Part shown: piece by piece, positions 31,870 to 42,839 of the stretch | Layout: the number at the start of each line of letters is the position of its first letter | How positions within the stretch are numbered: position 1 is the stretch's first letter | Assembly (NCBI GenBank): GCA_030015575.1 | Contig: CM057340.1 | Coordinates: forward strand, 752,625,632-752,689,631 | DNA length: 64,000 nucleotides | Source of the DNA: Agapanthus africanus | Taxonomy: Eukaryota > Streptophyta > Magnoliopsida > Asparagales > Amaryllidaceae | Reading direction: 5' to 3' | Program-made: the position numbers and the translations under genes | Notes under the pieces: generated by a model | Told to the model about the DNA's origin: nothing | The model's database searches: none | What the model saw: the letters and a program-made list of their open reading frames with translations, nothing else

Positions 31870-34800
31870 GATATGCACAGGAACCAGCTGCATGATTTTT
31901 GAATCTGGTTCCAATTAAATTAGTGCATTTGTTTTTATATTAGACATAGAATGGCTGCATATCTTGATGATGTTAAGATATGGAGTTATCCAGTTTCTGT
32001 TTAAAAGCTGAATCCAGACAAACTCAAGGTACATTTCTGTAATGGCAGTTTGTAGGTTATTCCAGGGTTTTAGCAAAGGTTTAACTTCTACCATTTCAAG
32101 ATCAAAAGTTGATTTTTTCTTGACTCGCCACTTTTTTATAAGTATTTTTTTGCAAAAAAAACAAGTAGGAGTATAGTAGAACTGGAAATGATTTCAGAAC
32201 CACAAATGGTTACTGAAAATTTAGTAGAACCCGGAGATTCGATTGGATTTGACAATCCATTAGCCACTCCGCAGATTTAGTGAGTAACCTCAGCCACCCG
32301 AGAGGTACTTCGGTTTCTTCAAAGACGGTGACATGGAGGTTTTGATGGCTCAAGTTTTCCACTACTGATGTCCTAAATTATGAGATCTGGCAGGTGGATG
32401 ACTATAACGTCATTCTAAATTAGCTTTAGAAGTGCATGTATATATGACTCTGCCGGATGGTTGTTATAGTCAGTGGGAGCAGCGGAAGCGTGGTGGGTTG
32501 GTAGTTTATGTCTATTTATAGATTAAAGCAAGTATAGCGAAGATAGATCATCTATTTTTGACGTGACAGTCATTGAATTTGACTTTATCAGAACAACAGA
32601 TGGACATGGTAAGAAACTAGTAGGGAGTGATAACCTGGTATTTAGATGACATGCTCCTGATAGGAAGTGATATACCTTTACTACGATCGGTTATACTGTG
32701 GTTGTCACATGTGTTTTTCCACAAAGGATCTGGACAAAATATCGGGGTTTCTAGTGACTAGATCTATGGTTTTAGATCTAAATTTAGGAAGTGTCCCAAT
32801 TCGAGTACTTTGATACTATTCTAAAGTATTTTAGAATGGATGACTCCTGGTGTGGTGGTGTACCCGCAGGTGATATAGTCACCATCTCTAAATAGATGTC
32901 TTCTAGACCGATGAGGAGAAAGATTTGCTTGATTGACATATCACTTTCTTAGGCAATTGAGTCAATCATGAGATGTCAAGTACCACACCAGATATTGGTT
33001 TTGCACTAGCTGCAATAAACATATATTAATCCAATTCTGGAGAAACATTGGGAAGCAGTTATGAACATAAGAGGATATGCTTAGTATATGGTAACCGCAG
33101 CCTCCTGAATGAGGCAGTTATCGTTTCAGGCTTTCAAAGTGACCTGAATAACAGAGTGGCTGTCAAAGTTAACAGTTCTCCCTCTTTTGAGGTGCAGGGT
33201 GTTAGATAGGTTTCCAAGCAGGATACTGAGATGGTCATGGTGATGGGTGTTGATTGCATCAGTAATTGGAACAATCTAAGAAGTTTGTTAGATTTGGTGT
33301 TCATGTTATGAACAAGGTCATATCAGATATCCAGACAAGTTCTAAGACAGGTATCGCTCATTTCCGGAGATAGTCGTTCTCCGCAAAGTTGGGATATAGA
33401 GAGATAAAAATAGAAATATTAGAGCAGGTCCACTCACTGAGGCTATTTCTCGAACGTGAATGTTTCGCAAGCATGCTTTGCGAAACCGATTAGTAGAGAA
33501 GTTGGGTGATCCGTAGCACACGGGCTGTGAGTATGCGACACCGCAATAATTAGCCTTAGGTGCAAGTTGGAGATTGTTGGCAATAGTGCCCTCAAGTCAA
33601 TTATTGTAATCGCAGGCAAGCAATTAAGATGATTGAGGGAGGACCTATACGGGTATAATAGCCTTACTTGAGATGATAGTATGCTATCCGGTTCATCTCT
33701 ATTATCATGTACATGTATTATGTGGTATTACGGATCACTATTACATGTTGATAGAGCCCATAGGATTCTCGCTTGATTACCAGGGTTATTGTGGCGATCA
33801 CACTTATGAGAACTGGGCTGTCTATAAGTAAATTCTTAAATGTCCCTAGTCGTAGGAATATTGAGATTGGACATCAATATTCCAGAATGGAATAGTGTAT
33901 ACATTTCTTGACCTTTACGAAGGGCGATGGCTAGTCTCACGGCCATTAGTGTAAGTTAGTCACCAAATATAGTATGTAGGTGCTCATTGGGTTATAAGTT
34001 ATACTGGACGGACTCACCAGGAACATACTAGATGGTATTATACCAATTGTCAAATAGCAGTTCTCAGGTGACATGAGTACATGTTAGTCTGTCAACCCGA
34101 TATCATCATTTTTCTCGTGTGAGTTCCTACTATGTTTTGATTACTACCCTACCACGGCTCAAACGAGTCATGCAAACATATTTTAGTTGGGTACACTCCC
34201 GAGCCACATGAAGGCAGTGAGCAGATTGTCAGGGATTCGTCTCTCCCAGTATTGGGGGTAGATGTCGCGCTGTGCACGGGTGACCATCACCAGAAATCCT
34301 TGGCCAAAGTAGACGAGATATACTGATTTGGATCAGTAGTTTCTCGGTGGATGATGGGCTTCACACCGACATGGCTTATCGCGTTATTAGGGGTCTGACT
34401 TTATCCACCCCTTAGACCCGCTATGCGATACTCTCAGACGAAGAGACTGGACCATATAAAGATTGTCACAAACAGGCTCAGTAGGGGTATGGATGAGTTT
34501 GCTCGTCGGCCTTCCTTTCGTTCAATACCCGGATAGCCATTACGTACAGTTAGTACCGCTGACGTGCTTGTGATTAAACCCACTGCCAACATATTGACGA
34601 GTCTTTAGAGTCCCACACAGAGAGTTTTTCCAGTTCAGGCAAAATGAGACAGTGTTCGTATATTGATACGTACAGGGTTCCGATTAAATATGTGTACTAG
34701 TTACACGGAATTTAATCGGGCGGATAATAATACTAGCCGACTTAAGATTAAGCCGGATTATTAAATCAAGTTTTGATTTAATGATTTACATATATATATT

Positions 34801-35555
34801 TCGATATGTATATTCTAGTATTATGTTCATTATGTTTTTCTATCTCTTGTGTATTCTTATTTTGATACGAATACGGGCATGTATTTACGGGGACGTATTT
34901 TTTGTATTCGTACAAAAATACATTCTAGAAGGTGGACACCTCATCTGTGTTGATTTTCCATTTTTGGAAAATAGATATTGTGAAATGAGGTGAAGGGGAG
35001 AAATAGTGGAGGGTATGGCCAAATGAATTCTTTATTCGTTTGGTCATACTATTCATGGTTGCAATTTTAAAATGGAAAATATCTTATAACAAAAGGAGAA
35101 AATGTATGCTTGAATGGGTGAAGGTTTTTCATTCTACCATTTAGTCTCTCTCCTCAAGAGCTCCTCCTTTTTCTTCTTCATTATCTTCTACCCTCTCATG
35201 AGTTGAGAATTATGAAGATAAAAAGAGAAAGAAAAATACTAGAACACTACACTACATCCTAAGCATCCTAGATTAGCATGATAGGTTGTTTAGTTACTTC
35301 ATTGATGAAATTGAAGGTTGAACTTGGTTCTCTCGGATGGATCATCTTCGGCGGAGGAGGACCGGCGGACAAGCTTGATCTAGGAGCCTTAAGGAGCTCA
35401 AGAAGAGAATCGAAGACGAAGAACACGACTACAAAGACTGTAACTCTAACCGAGTAGTTAAATTATTGTTTTGTGCTTGCTAGTTTAGGTGTTTGGTTAT
35501 GATTCTTGGGTTAAGTTTCTAGTGCCATCACGAAATTTTCGTTTTTGTATTCCAC
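31870..35555 (+). mobile_element. Second Angela-like copia element, heavily decayed
   Basis: Copia blocks appear in the same order as in the copy at 12-25 kb: integrase C-terminal words (GATATGGAGTTATCCAG versus GATATGGGGTTGTCCGG), QPPERYFGFF near 32290, a YLDDMLLIGSDIP-like RT block near 32637-32680, RNase H words, a purine tract (GCAAGTTGGAGAT) and an LTR. The 5' end and 5' LTR are not recognised. No frame longer than about 80 codons survives. Confidence 0.6.
33574..35555 (+). repeat. 3' LTR of copia 2 (about 1.98 kb)
   Basis: Starts TGTTGGCAATAGTGCCCTCA and ends near TTGTATTCCACA (the last few bases are uncertain). It is collinear with the LTR at 22950-25129: GATAGTATGCTATCCGGTT, ACATGTTGATAGAGCCC, CATCAATATTCCAGAATGGA. 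Confidence 0.65.
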
Positions 35556-36880
35556 ATCGGCCGCGGGTTAGCGGTGAAGACACTAGGAACTTCCAGATAG
35601 TGGTGGTGGTGATCGGAGGAAGGGATTGGGGATAAAAAAGATGTTGGTGATGATGATGATGAAGTTTGATAATGAAGGAGAGTAGGGGTGGGAGATGATG
35701 AAAATAATGATCAGAAAGGATGGAAAAGAAGGCAAGAAAGATGGAGACAAGGTGGATGGATGAAGGGGCAAGGAGGATAGAGAAGAAGATGACGGTAGTG
35801 GTTGTGATGAAGATGGTGATCAAAAAGGAGGGAGAGATGGAGGATGACGAAAATGATGGTTAAGGAGGAGAGAGGGGCATGGAGGAGGGAGGCAAGGAGG
35901 ATGGAAGAGGGGGTGGCAGAGAGAGGAGGTCGGGACGGCGGCGGCGGCGGCGGCGAAGTCAATGTGAGAGTGAGCAAGGTCATTAGGGTTAGGGTTTGGT
36001 AGGGATTAAAATTTATTAATTGAGTTTATGAGTTAGTTAATTAAATTTTTATTGATTAATTTTTTTTAAGGATTACAAATTAGAAAAAAAATAAAACTGA
36101 TGGATGAAAATCGTCAAAGGATATTTTTGTGGAACTTAAAAGAATTGGTTTTTTTATCGTAATTCGCTAAATTGGAGGGTTTTTTTGTAAATAGCTAACT
36201 TTGATGGATGTTTTTTTAAAAGCCCTTATTTAAAAGAGCGCAAATATGGGTGGCACTAAGAACAGAGAATAGATGCAATTCGCTCAATGAATGTGAACTC
36301 CCTTTCCTTTATAATCATGATTCATTGCGATTTAAACTCCCACCAAAATTTAAACTCCCTTCTATGTTATTGTGTTGGAAAGTAATAGTTTCAACAACAC
36401 CTAAAAAGTCTGTCTCTATAGAATTTTCTCTATGTTTATAAGTTCCTGTAAGAATTTTTCTCCTATGAAGAAATTTACGTTTGAAGTTTTGACATACGTA
36501 TTGTATATTTATGTGTATGGTATCAACTATATAACACCAGCTTGGCTTCTAATTTTTGTTAAAATTTCTGCTTCTATGACACTAGTTTATACTACCAATT
36601 AAATTTATTAATTGTACTCTTACAGTGTATAATTTGAAGAAAAGATGGGCAAAGTATCAATGTTTTCATTAATGAGCATAAAACGATAGTGTCGCAATAA
36701 ACTGATATAATGAAGCTAAATGTTTAAATATAAGTAAGCCTGTAACTCAACTAACAAATAGCACAAATGTATAATAAAAAAAATACACAAAATAAACATA
36801 CTCAACCCACATCACAAACACATATAACAAAAACACACACAAACTCTAAATAACTCCATCGACATCAAGGTCTTCAAGGA
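35556..36880. repeat. Low-complexity and AT-rich region
   Basis: 35600-35960 is built of GGTGGT, GATGAT, GGAGG and (GGC)n runs, giving spurious His/Pro/Leu frames on the minus strand. 36000-36880 is AT-rich non-coding sequence forming the 3' flank of the proline-rich protein gene. No gene is supported. Confidence 0.6.
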
Positions 36881-37353
36881 CTAGCGGGAGCTTGGAGGAG
36901 GGGAAAAGAAAGGAAAGGACGGTATCTGAACACCAGGTATCGTTGGAATAGTCGTCGGAATCGTAGGCAATGGAGGAATACCAGTAGGAATAGAAGGAAT
37001 AGTCGGTGTTTGAGCAGAAGGCAGAGGTGGCAATGTCTTAGGAATCACAGGGATTGTGGGAATTGTAGGCATCGGTGGCACTGCAAGCTTAGGCAATGTA
37101 CGTAGCAGTCGGCATCAGCAGCAAAGATGGCTTTGGAAGTGTAGGAATTCTCGGGAGAGGTGGCAATTGAGCTATTGGCAACGGAGACAATGTTGGTTTT
37201 GGTAGTGTCGAAATTGTAGGAAGCGTCGGTATAGATGGAGCAGCTAGCCTTCGGTGTAGCTAGGGTGTCTACAAGATGGCGATCTGTGAAATTTGCATCA
37301 ATGGATAGCAAAGCGATGAATAGGGCTAAGAGAAACCCAATGTAGGAAGCCAT
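36881..37353 (-). pseudogene. Proline-rich cell-wall protein (PELPK-like), two frameshifts
   Basis: The ATG at 37353 starts MASYIGFLLALFIALLS, a clear signal peptide, then ARHL-like DRHLVDTLATPKA. A one-base insertion near 37245 shifts the frame; in the shifted frame the sequence continues PSIPTLPTISTLPKP, LPPLPRIPTLPKPSL. A second shift near 37100 leads into the last frame (36881-37096): VPPMPTIPTIPVIPK, IPTGIPPLPTIPTTIP, and a tail FFSPPPSSR. Xaa-Pro-Xaa-(I/L)-Pro repeats, the signal peptide and the SPPPS tail fit secreted PELPK-type proteins of the plant cell wall. A TATA box lies about 100 bases upstream. The shifts suggest a pseudogene, though sequencing error cannot be excluded. Confidence 0.7.
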
Positions 37354-37452
37354 AGTTGTTTAAGAGTAGAAGAGCTAGTACTCCACAATCGAAGTTTCCC
37401 TAAATCTTTGCTTTCTATGCTTTTGCTTGGAGCAATCATGGAGGAGATGGTT

Positions 37453-37459
37453 TTTTATA
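37453..37459 (-). promoter_or_regulatory. TATA box of the proline-rich protein gene
   Basis: The minus strand reads GCTATAAAAAACC about 100 bases upstream of the ATG at 37353, with an A-rich leader ending AAACAACT before the start codon. Confidence 0.5.
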
Positions 37460-37560
37460 GCCTGAGGTTCTAAGAGCATTTTCTTTTTGGTACTGGCCAG
37501 CAACAACACATCCATATACACATCACACACAAGCATACAACACATATATGGACCATAAAG

Positions 37561-37690
37561 TTGTCCCGAAAACGTTAAATTGTGCCCACTTCTCCTATTG
37601 GGATTCGAAACCCGCTTTCTCCCCATGAGAGGAAATAACCATGCCTACTAAGCTATTGCTCATTGGTTAATAACATTTCGTATTAAAATA
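37561..37690 (-). repeat. SINE-like repeat, family B, copy 1
   Basis: The minus strand has an A-box-like AATAGCTTAGTAGGCATGG and a B-box-like GGGTTTCGAATCCCAAT about 45 bases further on, then AGAAGTGGGCACAATTTAACG. The second copy lies 0.4 kb to the right in the same orientation. Confidence 0.6.
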
Positions 37691-37973
37691 TGGTTTGGTG
37701 CAACATTAATTATGTGGACATTTATCACACAAAAGAAATGAGGTCTCACATTTTACATGCACAAAACACAGTTTCTTGAGGAACATGCATAGATAAAAGA
37801 ACAGTTATTGGTATTCTTATATCTTCCTAAATATTTAGGATGAAAACTCTTGTTTATGAGATATTGGAGTAAATCGATAACTAGTATGAATTATCAACAT
37901 GACATATTCATTTTGCAATCATATTAAAAAAAATGGATCAGACGGGTGTAAACACGAACACGATGAGACCCAC

Positions 37974-38098
37974 CCGAAATCGTTAATTTGTGTCCACTTC
38001 TCTTCCTCGGGTTCGAACTCCGCATTCTTCCAAAGAAAGAAAGTGACCATACCAACTTAGCTATTGCACATTGGTTAATAACATATTGTATTAAAATT
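37974..38098 (-). repeat. SINE-like repeat, family B, copy 2
   Basis: The minus strand has AATAGCTAAGTTGGTATGG (A box) and GGAGTTCGAACCCGAGG (B box), then AGAAGTGGACACAAATTAACG. Both copies share the flank TTAATACNNNATGTTATTAACC. The distances between the boxes fit a tRNA-derived head. Confidence 0.65.
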
Positions 38099-38217
38099 GT
38101 AGGAAATAATGAATAAATTATTAGATACTACTAAGTTATAATTAAACAAATTAAGCACAAATCTAAATAGTTGTAAGATTAAGAATTAAATGGGAAATTG
38201 CTTGTCGTGGTTTTTCG

Positions 38218-38460
38218 ATGGAAACCGAGAAGAGCAAAGAATGCTCTGTCCTTAAAAGTAGTTTTACGTCGCTCTCGATGAACTCGACCGGATGCACAAG
38301 TACCCAACGATCTACTTCCCAGGATTCAACGGTTGTCATGAATAATCGTCCACTTGATTACAGTGACTTATGGACAGCTTCGAAGGAGATGGACTCTGGT
38401 ATTTTCATATGCAAGAATATAAGAAACATGGAGGATAAAGAAATAGGCTATATGTATTAA
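38218..38460 (+). CDS. Unrecognised 80-codon ORF
   Basis: ATG-initiated frame (METEKSKECSVLKSSFTS...), Ser/Thr-rich at the N-terminus, without signal peptide, membrane segment or known motif. It lies between a SINE-like repeat and the CACTA border. It may be chance; no promoter or homologous frame was seen. Confidence 0.15.
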   Translation: METEKSKECSVLKSSFTSLSMNSTGCTSTQRSTSQDSTVVMNNRPLDYSDLWTASKEMDSGIFICKNIRNMEDKEIGYMY

Positions 38461-38619
38461 AAGAAGGCGGAAGAGTATTTTTCAAATGAGAGAAACATAT
38501 ATCTATATATAGTTTTCTCTGGATGATAAAAAAAATGGGATATATGGATGCTAATTTAGTGATGATAAATAGGTATGATTATGGCACTAATTTAAAATTA
38601 ATTAGGGAGCACGACTAAA

Positions 38620-38995
38620 GGGTAGACAGTTTAAACCGTGACCGAATGGTCTTTTGGTCAAGATTTAAATCGTGACTGAACCGTGACCTAAAACTGCGTG
38701 AGCAAAGGATTGGTCACGGTTAGAACCGTCACCATAGGAAGAAATTATCACGGTTGTAACCGTGACCATTTTTTAGCGTCCAACATTCAAAGGTTGGTTA
38801 GGAAAGTGCCCCCACGTTTTTGTCACGGTTTGAACCGTGACTAAAAAAATGTTGGTCACCGTTATAACCGTGACTAAAAACTTCTGATCATGACCTTAAT
38901 TGATTTGCTCCCGATATCAGATATCTGGAGAACCCTATGATCACGGTTGTAACCGTGACCATAGGTATTTAGTCATGGTTACAATCGTGACCAAG
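38620..38995. repeat. CACTA subterminal palindromic repeats
   Basis: At least seven copies of a 20-base imperfect palindrome of the form TCACGGTTGTAACCGTGA: 38713, 38748, 38822, 38854, 38941 and 38973, with half sites at 38626 and 38674. Such arrays bind the TNPA-type protein in En/Spm elements. Confidence 0.75.
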
Positions 38996-39269
38996 CCTTT
39001 TTTTTAAATTAAAAAAATTGCACGCCCTACACGCGTTAATTTCAATCACAACCAACAATATATAATTATCATTCACAAACAGCAATATATAATTATCATT
39101 CACAAGCAGCAATATATAATATTAATATGATCAAATTTTACGCAATATATGATAATCAAAAGGAATAAGCTCCGAATCGCATGTAAATATAAAAAAAATA
39201 TATTCATACAATTAATATGATTAATACTCCTCTCCACTAACAAACAAATGTATGTGTTAACAAATCAAA

Positions 39270-41408
39270 ATATATAAGGCCGTTAGGACGACGGTCCACC
39301 TCCATCTTCCCTGGTTTAAAAAATGCGCTCAACTCATCCCGTATGGTATGCCGGACGGAATCGGCGTACGACTGCCTCATGTCTCGGATCTCCACCTTAA
39401 AGTCATGCAGCTCCTGCCGCATCTCCTACTGCGTCTGATATTACTGCTCCACCTACTCATTGAGCTAACGGATCTCCTCCTGCGACGCAGCTGCCGCATC
39501 CGTCCGCGTCTGGGACACGGCGTATTCATGCGCGGTTGAACGCCTATCAAAATATCGATGGGCTCCGGGACCAATCCCGCGCTCATACCCACCATAATGC
39601 CCGCCGGATATCGAATACAGGACATGGACAATGGCGGTGATCAATTCGCCAGGACCAAGTCCCAAAACGTCCGTTTGCTCTTGAAACCGGGTCTGTATAA
39701 AATATTTGTAGATACACACACATGTACTAACTTAAAATACGTAATCAACTTGATTATAGGAAACTTATCATGTACGCGCTCGTTCCCTTGTGTAATGCCG
39801 TCCATCCCTTGACTTCATTATAGTTGGCAGGGTCTTTCTTTCTCTGTGATGAAATTAGGATTTAGTTTAATAATTAATTAAGGATATAGAAAACATATGA
39901 AATTAAGCATCAAATTACTCACCAAGTACCACCAAGCGTTGGCTTGCGAGCACTTCCCTTGGATCGGGATAACGCGGTCTCGCACGCTGTTGTTCCGATT
40001 CTGCTTATTTCGAACTGACATCATCTTGCAAAAATAAAAATTATAATATATTTTAGAATATGATTTCATGTTATATTTTTAAAATCTTAAAAATTAAATT
40101 TATATCTGCACATCATCGCGCCCATAATAAGTAACAATAAGCAACCAATCCTCTTTCGGGATCTCCAGTGTTATGACCTTCATCATAAGCCTTCGCTGAT
40201 GCTCGGTCGCCGTGACCCAGGAAAGGTAAAATTCATTCTTCACCTTAAATCGACGATATCGCTTGATCACTTGACACTGGGATATGAAGTGAGCAATGGC
40301 GCAATCTACATCGAATGGCCTATATACGCCATCGTCGCCGGGTTGGCCAATGAATCTGTAATTTTTTATGGTCTAAAATAGAAATATATTAAACAAATAA
40401 TTATATATGTATGTATGTATGTATGTATATAACGACAATTGAAATTTAAATGTGTAAAAAGATATGTCATACCTCCTCCGGCCCAAAAAACAACGTAGCA
40501 CGCTCGGTCTGGACTTGGTTCCACAGAATATAGAGTGGGTATTTATAATAAGTACGGAAATTTGTTCCAACGTAATCCCCCCACTGGTTCGCGTGATCCC
40601 AACAGGCACACCTGTCACATTAAAAATTAGATCTCATGGCCCAGCATTCTTGGGCGGCCTGCAACAGTTGAGCCGAGTAGGACTCCTCATCCTAACACTG
40701 CTCGAGCGTGCAAAAAAATAGATATACAAACACAATACAAACACAATATTATAATATTTAAAATATGATTATAGAATTTGACAAATTTAAATTACAATCG
40801 TTATTTAAAAACTTTAAGAAATAACGATTATGCATGTCGTTCCCGGCATGGCGCTCGAACCGGTGCCAGACGCCATCCCGCGAGCAGAATGCGGATCTGC
40901 AAATAATAAACTGTTAGATGATTCAATATCCACCTATATTATAACAATGTATCAAATTTTAAATGAGTAAATTACGCACCCTGCGCAGGAGTAACTGGGG
41001 TATAAGGACCCACTGACACACTAATAGGGGTAGGGCTAGACGTAGACGCTGCGAGTGATCTGGCGGTAGTATGAGGAGCGTTAATAGGGATAGACGCTCC
41101 TGCTGTGGGTGATGCGGTGATAGTAGGGGAGCTATGGGGGTGATATGGCAGTAGTACGGGGAGCGCTGGTAGGAATAGATGCTCCTGATGGGGTGATGCG
41201 GTGGTAGTAAAGGGAGCCATGGGGGTGATGTGGTTGCAGTAGAGGGAGCGCTGCTAGGGATAGACACTGCTGTTGTGGCTCCCAGGCTTGCTTCCGGACC
41301 TGCTGAGGCTCCTAGGACAGTCTCTTCAACGGGTATGGATCGCTGGAGAATATCCTCTAGACGCTGTCTCTTGTAACGTTTAGAGTCTTTGCCTACGTCC
41401 ATGATCAA
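39270..41408 (-). pseudogene. TNPA / Transposase_24-like protein of the CACTA element
   Basis: The start is probably MIMDVGKDSKRYKRQRLEDI at 41408, followed by a Ser/Pro/Thr-rich region with a frameshift near 41220. Exon-like segments follow: SVRNKQNRNN (about 40020-39985), RKKDPANYNEVKGWTALH (about 39845-39790), then QTDVLGLGPGELI, SGGHYGGYERGIGPG and a C-terminal coiled coil RQELHDFKVEIRDM (39720-39270). The NKxNR, KKDPxxYNE and GHYGGYxRGxGxG motifs are typical of plant Transposase_24 proteins encoded beside TNP2. Four stops lie close together between about 39405 and 39455. Introns probably separate the blocks. Confidence 0.65.
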
Positions 41409-41589
41409 ATCCTATATATATATCTAAATGTTATTTCATTACTTATAATTATTATACAATTTAGAACATTCAATTTAACTTTCTTACCTAACACGTTTAT
41501 GCGGTACATTAACTGAATATTCGTTGGGTGGATTCTCAAAATCTTGATCTATGACAATCAATTAACCGATGTCACTTCTTACAATATAT

Positions 41590-42834
41590 GGATGGGCGGC
41601 GCAGAATAGTATGGATCCCTGATACGTTCAATAGATAAACTGAGACGTGTTATCGCGAGATCTTCATTGTCGCTCTCATCTTCAGAGCCATTCAACGTCG
41701 GCACATTATAATAATCTTTCGGTTTTCAACGACGAACAACATTCCAGTCAACCTTCTTTAAGTCCCGAGAATAATATATTTGTGTTGCCATTGTAGGAAA
41801 GATAAAGTTGTCGTATTTAGGTAACGTCCATTTGGTGTTTACTAAAGTGAGACCGTATTGATCGACCTTCATATCTGATCAAACTTGGTTTCGTACCATC
41901 TGCATTGGAATATATGAAAAGGGACAGCTATATACTGACATGAGACCGCTATAATTTCCTCAAGAACACCGTAGTAGGGATTTCCATCCTCGTCGACGGT
42001 TGCGACGCCGCTATTTTGTGTAGCTCTAATATGTTCTGTATTTTCTACCTCAAATTTATATCTGGATACCCCGTACCAATTGTAAAACCGAGCTGCAATC
42101 GTTGGACCGTTTAAAAAGTCATGGACCTCTCTATCAATCCGCTCTCCATAATTCAATTGTCCGTTGACTTCTTATCTACACCAAGCGGCGAAAGTGTGCC
42201 TAGTTCTTCTTCGATTCTATCATTTGATCACGTTTTAGGATTCGATCTCTTGAGTATATCTTTGTGTACTCTGCTCGTTAATATACAGTTATATTAATTA
42301 AATTAAATTTAATTTCGAACGTTTAAATGGATGAAATAAGAAACACTTACTCTACATATTTAGCAAAGTATTCGCTGTTTATCAAGATATATCCATGTAC
42401 ACTGGCCATGAAGACATGTGTTTTGGCCTTTCTGCTCCAATTGGACCGTCAGGAACACTCTGCGGTTTGTTCAGTTTCATCCTAACATCATCGTTCAGGA
42501 GACGAGCACAGAAAGACGTGACATCTTTTAGGAGATAACCTTCAGCAATCGAACCTTCAAGACGATACTTGTTGCGGATACAGTTTTTTAAAGTTAATAG
42601 ATATTTGTTGAAAATAATAGATATTAATAATTCATGATAATTCTTTGCAATTTAAATGATCAATAATAAACATCAATAATACCTCTCAATTGGATACATC
42701 TAAAGGCAATGGACCGGACCGCCAATCTTGACCTCAGTTGCCAGATGGACGGACAGGTAAACAATAATGTTGAAAAAAGAAGGTGAAAAGATAGTTTCGA
42801 GCTTGCAGAGGATCAAAGGAATATCTTCTTCGAG
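41590..42834 (-). pseudogene. TNP2 transposase, C-terminal part (DUF4218 and DUF4216)
   Basis: Minus-strand exons: LEEDIPLILCKLETIFSPSF...YLSVHLATEVKIGGPVH (42833-42685) and LEGSIAEGYLLKDVTSFCARLL (near 42565-42480), both DUF4218 motifs; then NPYYGVLEEIIAVSC...FHIFQCRWYETK (42156-41869) and VDQYGLTLVNT...YYSRDLKKVDWNVV (41865-41740), the DUF4216 domain, ending near ERIRDPYYSAP. Stops such as the TAG after GGPVHCL break the frame. It continues seamlessly at 53681-54055 once the Athila is removed. Confidence 0.85.
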
Positions 42835-42839
42835 CTGTA
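42835..42839 (+). repeat. Target-site duplication CTGTA, left copy
   Basis: CTGTA directly precedes the Athila LTR (TGATTTGTACG at 42840) and is repeated at 53676-53680 directly after the other LTR. Confidence 0.9.

Noticed and set aside
35497..35983. His/Pro/Leu-rich minus-strand frames
   Set aside because: They come from GATGAT, GGTGGT and GGAGG simple repeats.
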